Assembly (NCBI GenBank): GCA_964226685.1
Contig: CAXQRU010000025.1
Span: 1-37,915, forward strand
Direction: 5' to 3'
DNA length: 37,915 nt
Source of the DNA: CAXQRU01 sp964226685
GTDB lineage: Bacteria > Pseudomonadota > Gammaproteobacteria > Pseudomonadales > Cellvibrionaceae
The notes beneath the pieces were generated by a model. That model was not told the origin of the DNA and made no database searches. It saw only the letters and a program-made list of their open reading frames with translations. Shown piece by piece: positions 32,749 to 37,915 of the stretch. Every line of letters starts with the position of its first letter. Position 1 is the first letter of the stretch. The translations under genes and the position numbers were made by a program.

Positions 32749-32771
32749 TTGCTCGGCCTATGGCCGAGCAA
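32749..32771 (+). promoter_or_regulatory. Strong hairpin before pth
   Basis: TTGCTCGGCC and GGCCGAGCAA pair perfectly (10 bp) around a 3-base loop (TAT). It begins seven bases after the rplY stop and ends nine bases before the pth ATG, covering the place where its ribosome site should be. No T-run follows. It may lower pth translation or mark an RNA processing point. Confidence 0.55.
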
Positions 32772-32780
32772 CCTTCAACT

Positions 32781-33359
32781 ATGAGCATTCAATTAATAGC
32801 CGGTTTAGGCAACCCTGGTGCAGAATACGAGCACACCAGACACAATGTCGGTGCAGATCTAGTTCGCACTCTCGCCAATCAATATCAAGGCTCACTGCAA
32901 GCCTCAAATAAGTTTTTTGGGGAATCAGCAACGATCACGATAGATGGACAGGCTCTGCGCCTGATCATACCCAGCACTTACATGAACCTCAGCGGACAAT
33001 CCGTTGGCGCCATAGCACATTTTTATAAAATACCGCCCGAAGCGGTATTGGTCGTACATGACGAACTGGATTTATCACCGGGAGTCGCTCGCTTCAAAAA
33101 AGGAGGCGGACACGGTGGACACAATGGCCTTAGAGACATCATTAAGGCCTTTGGCAATAACAATGACTTTGCCAGATTACGCATTGGCATCGGGCACCCC
33201 GGCAACGCCAAATTAGTGAGCCATTTTGTACTGTCCAAAGCACCCAGCAATGAACAAACAATGATTGACAATGCCATCAGTCGATCAATTCAGTGTCTTC
33301 CAACAGCCTGCAAGGGCAACTGGGAGATAGCGATGCAAGAACTTCATAGCCAAACCTGA
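32781..33359 (+). CDS. pth: Peptidyl-tRNA hydrolase
   Basis: 192 aa. It frees tRNA from dropped-off peptidyl-tRNA. Features: LIAGLGNPGAEYEHTRHNVG with the catalytic His20, TYMNLSGQSVG, VVHDELDL with its Asp, and KKGGGHGGHNGLRDI. The ATG at 32781 fits the family start; a TTG-led extension of 12 residues runs back through the hairpin and is unlikely. It sits between rplY and ychF as usual. Confidence 0.96.
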   Translation: MSIQLIAGLGNPGAEYEHTRHNVGADLVRTLANQYQGSLQASNKFFGESATITIDGQALRLIIPSTYMNLSGQSVGAIAHFYKIPPEAVLVVHDELDLSPGVARFKKGGGHGGHNGLRDIIKAFGNNNDFARLRIGIGHPGNAKLVSHFVLSKAPSNEQTMIDNAISRSIQCLPTACKGNWEIAMQELHSQT

Positions 33360-33390
33360 ACCATCAACATAACCAAGAAAGGCAATAGCA

Positions 33391-34482
33391 ATGGGATTTA
33401 ACTGTGGAATCGTCGGCCTACCCAATGTCGGCAAATCAACTCTCTTTAACGCACTGACTCAGGCTGGAATCGATGCCGAAAACTTCCCTTTCTGCACCAT
33501 TGAACCCAACGCCGGCATCGTCTCAATTCCAGACCCCCGATTGGACCAAATCTCTGCGATTGTAAACCCACAGAAAATCATCCCCACCACGATGGAATTT
33601 GTTGATATTGCCGGGTTGGTTGCGGGCGCCTCCAAAGGCGAAGGTCTGGGCAACCAATTTTTAGCGAACATCCGCGAAACCCAAGCCATTGCCCACGTAG
33701 TGAGATGCTTTGAAGATGAGAATGTCATACATGTTGAAGGCAACATCAACCCCGCCGCCGATATAGACGTCATCAATACCGAACTCGCACTAGCGGATCT
33801 TGAATCGGCTGAAAAAGCTCTCGCACGAGTCACCCGAGCAGCCAAGGGACAAGATAAAGCCGCCATCGCTACCAAACAAGCTCTGGAAAAGATTATCCCT
33901 CACCTCAATGAAGCCAAACCATTGCGCTCAGCAGAGCTTACCGAAGACGATCTCGCTCAATTGAAATCTCTCAATATGCTTACGCTCAAACCCGTCATGT
34001 ATATCGCTAACGTCGATGAAAATGGCTTTGAAAATAATCCATTTCTTGATCAAGTCAGAGAAATCGCACGCAACGAAAATGCCGTAGTCGTGCCCATTTG
34101 CAACAAATTAGAATCAGAAATTGCTGAACTGGATGACGAGGAAAAGCTCGAGTTTTTGAACGAGCTTGGCATGGAAGAACCAGGCCTTAACCGTGTAATT
34201 CGCGCTGGCTATGAGCTATTACGCCTGCACACCTACTTCACCGCTGGCGTCAAAGAAGTCCGAGCGTGGACCATTGCGCAAAACTCAACCGCTCCACAAG
34301 CCGCGGGTAAGATCCATACCGACTTTGAAAAAGGCTTTATTAGAGCCGAGGTAACCGGTTTTGAGGACTTCATCCAATACAAAGGGGAACAAGGCGCCAA
34401 AGAAGCCGGCAAATGGCGATTAGAAGGCAAGGAATATATTGTCAAAGACGGCGACATTATTCACTTCCGCTTTAACGTTTAG
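33391..34482 (+). CDS. ychF: Ribosome-binding ATPase YchF
   Basis: 363 aa Obg-family P-loop NTPase that prefers ATP. It has GLPNVGKSTLFNAL (G1), the switch region ENFPFCTIEPN, DIAGLVAGASKGEGLGNQFL (G3), a degenerate G4 (YIANVDENG), a coiled-coil arm near 140-190 and a C-terminal TGS-like domain (AWTIAQNSTAPQAAGKIHTD). AAAGG precedes the ATG. It is the last gene of the conserved housekeeping run. Confidence 0.97.
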   Translation: MGFNCGIVGLPNVGKSTLFNALTQAGIDAENFPFCTIEPNAGIVSIPDPRLDQISAIVNPQKIIPTTMEFVDIAGLVAGASKGEGLGNQFLANIRETQAIAHVVRCFEDENVIHVEGNINPAADIDVINTELALADLESAEKALARVTRAAKGQDKAAIATKQALEKIIPHLNEAKPLRSAELTEDDLAQLKSLNMLTLKPVMYIANVDENGFENNPFLDQVREIARNENAVVVPICNKLESEIAELDDEEKLEFLNELGMEEPGLNRVIRAGYELLRLHTYFTAGVKEVRAWTIAQNSTAPQAAGKIHTDFEKGFIRAEVTGFEDFIQYKGEQGAKEAGKWRLEGKEYIVKDGDIIHFRFNV

Positions 34483-34568
34483 CATTAAAATGAAGAAGGG
34501 ATTCTTAATAGCCAGCTTAGAGAGATTGTCTATACTTCGTTAAACAGTCCCTCTATGGTTATTTGGTT

Positions 34569-35651
34569 ATGTTCTGGAAAAACTCCTCTAAGGAGCAATC
34601 TTTACGCAGCGAAGTCTCGCAATTAGAAACCCAAAATCGTGAATTACTTAAAGAGAATCAGAGGCTAATGGACGAGCTAGCCCTCTTGCAGACTCAAGTA
34701 ATCGAAGCAAATAAAAGCAACCAAGCACATGAAGTCCAGATGATTCTTGATAGCTACCAAGGAATCGAGCGAATCCGTGGCAGCATTGCCTCCAGCAGCA
34801 GCAATATGCTCAACCAAAAGGATCACCTGAACTCACTAGAAAGCTACGACAATGCCAGCAATGCAATACGACAAACCCACTTAAACCTGGGACTCATTAG
34901 CGAAGACGCAAAAAAAAGCCACGAAAGCGTCATAAAGCTCAAGGGGGCGGCTGGGGAAATCACGAAATTTGCTGAAATCATCAACACCATCTCCGAGCAA
35001 ACCAACTTACTCGCACTTAACGCAGCGATTGAAGCAGCCCGAGCTGGGGAAGCGGGAAGAGGTTTTGCGGTGGTTGCTGATGAGGTTCGATCCCTTGCAC
35101 AAAGAGCCAGAGAGGCTAGCGGAGAAATCGGAGAGCTGGTGCATAAAATAGAACAGGACACTCAAACAACAGACTCCAGCATACGCTCCACCCTAGCCCG
35201 CTGCGAACACCTACAAGAAAGCTCTGAAGACGTACTTGCCACTATTGAACATGTGATAACCACCTCTAAAACGATGCATCACACCATACTGGAGGAAGCC
35301 GACGCCAGCCTTATAAATACCTTCAAAATAGACCACCTTTACTGGAAAGCCATGGTCTACCAAGCGTATATTGGCCAAGATTTTTCAGATAAGAACCTTG
35401 CATCTCACCAAAACTGTCGCCTTGGTCATTGGTACTACGAGGGAAATGGTAAGAAGCACTATAGTCACCATTCAGAATTTAAGCATCTCGAAGAGCCCCA
35501 CCAAAAAACCCATGAGCTAGGACTATATGCCCTAGAGCTAGCAAGCAAAGGCAACAATACCCAAGCACGAAGTTACTTACAAGAAATGGAAAAAGCGAGC
35601 ACACAGCTCGTTGAGCAACTGGATCGCTTCATAAAGAAAATAGCTCATTAA
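34569..35651 (+). CDS. Soluble chemoreceptor with C-terminal CZB zinc domain
   Basis: 360 aa, no membrane segment. An N-terminal coiled coil (about 8-50) leads to the MCP signalling domain, with the tip EQTNLLALNAAIEAARAGEA (143-162) and GRGFAVVADEVRSLA intact. The last 115 residues form a CZB domain with the usual zinc ligands His256 (IDHLYW), Cys283 (CRLGHWYY), His311 and His315 (PHQKTH). CZB receptors sense zinc or hypochlorous acid through the Zn-Cys. It should signal to CheA/CheW or to a diguanylate cyclase from the cytoplasm. ATG at 34569 is chosen over a TTG two codons earlier. No chemotaxis genes lie beside it. Confidence 0.93.
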   Translation: MFWKNSSKEQSLRSEVSQLETQNRELLKENQRLMDELALLQTQVIEANKSNQAHEVQMILDSYQGIERIRGSIASSSSNMLNQKDHLNSLESYDNASNAIRQTHLNLGLISEDAKKSHESVIKLKGAAGEITKFAEIINTISEQTNLLALNAAIEAARAGEAGRGFAVVADEVRSLAQRAREASGEIGELVHKIEQDTQTTDSSIRSTLARCEHLQESSEDVLATIEHVITTSKTMHHTILEEADASLINTFKIDHLYWKAMVYQAYIGQDFSDKNLASHQNCRLGHWYYEGNGKKHYSHHSEFKHLEEPHQKTHELGLYALELASKGNNTQARSYLQEMEKASTQLVEQLDRFIKKIAH

Positions 35652-35687
35652 GCGATAAAAATTTATGAAAAATGGCGCCCAGCTATC

Positions 35688-35716
35688 TTGACAGGATCTT
35701 TTACTATCGCGATAAT
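35688..35716 (+). promoter_or_regulatory. tRNA-Met promoter
   Basis: TTGACA (35688-35693), 17 bases, GATAAT (35711-35716), followed by ACGCGCCC before the tRNA. The GC-rich discriminator is typical of growth-rate and stringently controlled stable-RNA promoters. Confidence 0.82.
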
Positions 35717-35726
35717 ACGCGCCCTT

Positions 35727-35803
35727 GGCAAGGTAGCTCAGCTGGTTAGAGCACAGCATTCATAATGCTGGGGTCGGGAGTTCAAGTCTCCCCCTTGCTA
35801 CCA
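35727..35803 (+). tRNA. tRNA-Met (anticodon CAT), elongator type
   Basis: 77 bases with encoded CCA. Anticodon arm CAGCA-TTCATAA-TGCTG, D-arm AGCTCAGCTGGTTAGAGC, T-arm GGGAG-TTCAAGT-CTCCC. Acceptor GGCAAGG pairs with CCTTGCT, giving a G1-U72 wobble at the end. It lacks the three G-C pairs of the initiator stem and resembles E. coli elongator Met. A tRNA-Ile with modified CAT is less likely. Confidence 0.92.
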
Positions 35804-35805
35804 AA

Positions 35806-36816
35806 TCATTCAAAACCATTCGGGTTTGCAGACTGCCACCTCCAGGTGTCATTAACCATTTCATCCAAGCCAAGCTCAGCCTTCCATTGAAGCTCATCCC
35901 ATGCAAGATCTGCATTGGCATAATATTCGGGCAAATCACCCTCTCTTCTGGGAGCAACCACATAATCGATCTTCTTACCACTGGCACGCTCAAATGCCGC
36001 AAGCACCTCAAAAACACTATAGCCACAACCAGTCCCTAAATTGTAGGCCCTGCAACCCTTTTGCGGCATCTTTTGGAGAGCTTGTACATGCCCCCTGGCC
36101 AAGTCCACAACATGGATATAATCTCGCACCCCAGTACCGTCTTTCGTCGGATAATCAGCACCATAAACATTCAAATGCGGCAGCTTTCCGACCGCCACCT
36201 GAGCAACATAAGGCAACAAATTATTCGGTATGCCCTGCGGATCTTCGCCAATCAAACCACTTGGATGAGCACCTATGGGATTAAAATACCTCAGCAAACT
36301 AACTGACCATTGGCTAGCTGGCTTAGAACAACAATCTCTAAGGATATCTTCAACCATTAATTTTGTACGCCCATACACATTACTCGCAGCCAGTGGCAAA
36401 GTTTCCACGTAGGGAACCGGCGCCTTATCGCCATATACGGTTGCCGAAGAACTAAACACTAAATTAAAGCAGCCATATTTTTCCATCATATCAAACAGCA
36501 CCAAGCTACCCGACACGTTATTTTCATAGTAGTGGAGTGGAATTTGTGACGATTCTCCGACCGCTTTTAAACCAGCAAAATGCACAACCGCGTTAATATT
36601 ATGGTTTTCAAAAACCGATGCGAGCGCGTTGGCATCACGGACATCCCCCTGAATAAAGGTAATTGACTTGCCAGTAATTTTTTCAACTCTGCGCAACGCT
36701 TCCTTTTTACTGTTAACTAAACTGTCGTAAACCAAAACTGAAAAGCCAGCATTTAGAAGCTCCACACAGGTGTGAGAACCTATGTACCCCGCCCCACCAG
36801 TCACCATTATTGCCAT
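35806..36816 (-). CDS. galE: UDP-glucose 4-epimerase
   Basis: 336 aa extended SDR. It interconverts UDP-glucose and UDP-galactose for surface polysaccharide or galactose use. NAD motif GGAGYIGSH near the start, catalytic Ser in SSSATVYG and the Tyr-x3-Lys in NVYGRTKL. The pattern YFNPIGAHPSG and RREGDLPEYYANADLA is typical of GalE. Its stop lies three bases after the tRNA-Met on the other strand, with no terminator in between. A promoter-like site lies upstream. Confidence 0.96.
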   Translation of the reverse strand: MAIMVTGGAGYIGSHTCVELLNAGFSVLVYDSLVNSKKEALRRVEKITGKSITFIQGDVRDANALASVFENHNINAVVHFAGLKAVGESSQIPLHYYENNVSGSLVLFDMMEKYGCFNLVFSSSATVYGDKAPVPYVETLPLAASNVYGRTKLMVEDILRDCCSKPASQWSVSLLRYFNPIGAHPSGLIGEDPQGIPNNLLPYVAQVAVGKLPHLNVYGADYPTKDGTGVRDYIHVVDLARGHVQALQKMPQKGCRAYNLGTGCGYSVFEVLAAFERASGKKIDYVVAPRREGDLPEYYANADLAWDELQWKAELGLDEMVNDTWRWQSANPNGFE

Positions 36817-36846
36817 ATCAACACCATCAACCTATTATTGCCCCAT

Positions 36847-36875
36847 AAGATACCCTCTTTGAAGCCCCAAGCCAA
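36847..36875 (-). promoter_or_regulatory. Possible galE promoter
   Basis: Minus strand TTGGCT (36870-36875), 17 bases, TATCTT (36847-36852), about 30 bases before the galE ATG. Confidence 0.45.
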
Positions 36876-36900
36876 TTGATTTAGAAGTACAATATACAAA

Positions 36901-36949
36901 ATTGCAGCTACACTTAAACATGTGGAAAGCGCCCCTGGAGGGCTGCAAT
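36901..36949. repeat. Inverted repeat upstream of the last gene
   Basis: ATTGCAGC (36901-36908) and GCTGCAAT (36942-36949) are exact reverse complements 33 bases apart. A smaller GCCC/GGGC stem can form inside, sharing bases with the right arm. It lies 84 bases before the periplasmic-binding gene and could be a leader structure or operator. Confidence 0.4.
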
Positions 36950-37024
36950 CTCAGCGCCAAACAACTGAAAAAATCTTTAAAAATTATTGAGTTAGCCGCC
37001 ACCAAAATTAATAAACTAATCTAA
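36920..37024 (+). CDS. Possible 34-aa leader ORF
   Basis: An ATG at 36920 opens 34 codons (MWKAPLEGCN ... IIELAATKINKLI) ending nine bases before the next gene's ATG. The peptide is basic and helix-prone with no signal. There is no good ribosome site and it overlaps the inverted repeat, so it may be chance. Its close spacing to the next gene is the only positive sign. Confidence 0.2.
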   Translation: MWKAPLEGCNLSAKQLKKSLKIIELAATKINKLI

Positions 37025-37033
37025 ACAGAGAAT

Positions 37034-37915
37034 ATGTATAGAGCATTCGCACTCATATTAATCATTAGCTCTCTCGCTTACGCAGATCAACGGGAGACAC
37101 TGGTGATTGGCGTCAGCGTCAACACAAGCAATGAAAGAGGTGTAGGTTATGCTATGTACAGAGGCATTCAAACAGCCGTTAATAAAATTAACGAAAACAA
37201 TGAAAACGGCAAAGAAATTCAGATCATCCTAAAGAACCATAAAGACAACCCAGACCGAGCTCGTGATCACTTTAAAGAATTCGAAAACATAAAAAACTTA
37301 GTCGCTATTATTTGCGGGGACTCCACTCCAATAATTCAGTATAATTTAAAAACACTTAAAGATATCAACACACTTGTCGTTTCACCTTGGGCTCATATAG
37401 AGGACGAAGGCAACTCGATTATCAACTTTTCCATAAATTTAAGTGAGCGCACAAAAATAATACTATCGAATGCAAAATCACAAGGCTATAACAACATAGC
37501 CTTATTTACCGAATACAATCTACTTGGGATTAAACAAAATACAGAGATTTCCACAATCATAAAAGAAAATGACCTTAAAAAATCATTTGAAAGCTGGCTA
37601 CACAGAGGTTCCAATGAATTTGGTCTTGAAGAGGCAACTAAGCACCCTGTAGACGCCATTCTTATCACCAACTATAGCATCCCTGCAGATAGGCTTATTT
37701 TGTCATTATCAAAAAACATTGATTTATCGAAAAAACCCATTTACCTTCTTCTTGAGACCCCTCTTAAACAAAGCACAATCATACAAACAAAAAACTTAGA
37801 TTTAAGAGAGATAGGAATAAAAATAAAAACCCAAGATTCCAACAACCCACTATATGAAGAAGCATTTCAGCTAGCATTTGACGCCACTTTTTTGATTTAC
37901 AAAAATCAGATCGGA
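37034..37915 (+). CDS. Periplasmic binding-fold protein, 3' end missing
   Basis: 294 codons open to the window end, with no stop. Bases 37908-37915 are adapter, so the last two to three codons are not real. A signal peptide (MYRAFALILIISSLAYA) is followed by a type I periplasmic binding fold: LVIGVSVNTSNERG, GIQTAVNKINEN, a first lobe reading LVAIICGDSTP, then YNNIALFTEYNLLG and DAILITNY. This matches branched-chain amino-acid/amide binding proteins (Peripla_BP_6-like). The gene is visibly richer in A+T and in Lys/Asn/Ile codons than its neighbours, which hints at transfer. It may be a transporter subunit or the sensor half of a larger signalling protein; the missing end prevents a choice. 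Confidence 0.75.
   Translation, partial: MYRAFALILIISSLAYADQRETLVIGVSVNTSNERGVGYAMYRGIQTAVNKINENNENGKEIQIILKNHKDNPDRARDHFKEFENIKNLVAIICGDSTPIIQYNLKTLKDINTLVVSPWAHIEDEGNSIINFSINLSERTKIILSNAKSQGYNNIALFTEYNLLGIKQNTEISTIIKENDLKKSFESWLHRGSNEFGLEEATKHPVDAILITNYSIPADRLILSLSKNIDLSKKPIYLLLETPLKQSTIIQTKNLDLREIGIKIKTQDSNNPLYEEAFQLAFDATFLIYKNQIG
37908..37915 (+). other. Adapter remnant at the contig end
   Basis: The last eight bases are AGATCGGA, the first eight of the Illumina read-through adapter. Alone this could be chance, but base 1 also opens in adapter, so it is most likely library sequence. Confidence 0.8.

Noticed and set aside
35760..36026. An 88-codon minus-strand frame ending in LVARGRLELPTPAL
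   Set aside because: Its end is the antisense of tRNA-Met, a well-known source of spurious proteins, and the rest lies within galE in another frame.
66..37907. Search for CRISPR arrays, insertion sequences, integrases, toxin-antitoxin pairs and phage genes
   Set aside because: No regularly spaced repeats, transposase or integrase motifs, or small paired toxin genes are visible. The only tandem repeats are coding.

Overview
The window looks like one whole assembled contig from a gammaproteobacterium. Both ends carry Illumina library adapter: a P5 adapter with index at 1-65 and the first eight bases of the read-through adapter at 37908-37915. Real genomic sequence is therefore about 66-37907. 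The block hemA-prfA-prmC-moeB on one strand, diverging from TPR lipoprotein-lolB-ispE-tRNA-Gln-prs-rplY-pth-ychF on the other, is the classic Pseudomonas-type gammaproteobacterial order. Moderate GC, a class I PHA synthase, a CZB chemoreceptor and RND export suggest a free-living, probably aquatic member of the Pseudomonadales/Oceanospirillales. That placement is inference.

Left part (66-16550, all minus strand): a polyhydroxyalkanoate locus transcribed bdhA - small DUF6489-like gene - phaC - phaR - phaP. A 27-bp perfect palindrome next to the phasin promoter is a strong candidate PhaR operator. After it come a DUF6482-like/DUF3833 pair whose first ribosome site lies in a predicted stem-loop, a secreted protein with long acidic tandem repeats, an MsbA-type ABC exporter, a GNAT acetyltransferase, a membrane-anchored VWA protein with a very acidic tail, a His-rich mini-lipoprotein coupled to a VIT/CCC1-type metal transporter, a small secreted unknown, and an RND pump with its adaptor but no outer-membrane channel.

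Middle part (16551-25610): an exported glutathione peroxidase on the plus strand converges on, and overlaps, a REC-REC-GGDEF-like response regulator with a GGNEF signature. Next are rhlB, a DUF898 membrane protein, and the moeB/prmC/prfA/hemA operon for haem precursor synthesis and translation termination. The hemA promoter carries an exact TATAAT and an inverted repeat over its -35.

Right part (25611-37915): a lipoprotein joining a probable SGNH-like hydrolase domain to a right-handed beta-helix, then the housekeeping operons for lipoprotein sorting (lolB), isoprenoid (ispE) and PRPP (prs) synthesis, ribosomal protein bL25 (rplY), Pth and YchF, with tRNA-Gln(TTG). A soluble CZB receptor, a tRNA-Met(CAT) with a near-consensus promoter, convergent galE, and an A+T-rich periplasmic-binding-fold gene cut by the contig end complete the window. 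There is no phage, insertion sequence, CRISPR array or rRNA, and no gene-free stretch over 300 bases. Most of the window is conserved housekeeping. The less-described parts are the PHA small protein, the VIT/His-rich pair, the repeat protein, the esterase-like/beta-helix lipoprotein and several leader structures.
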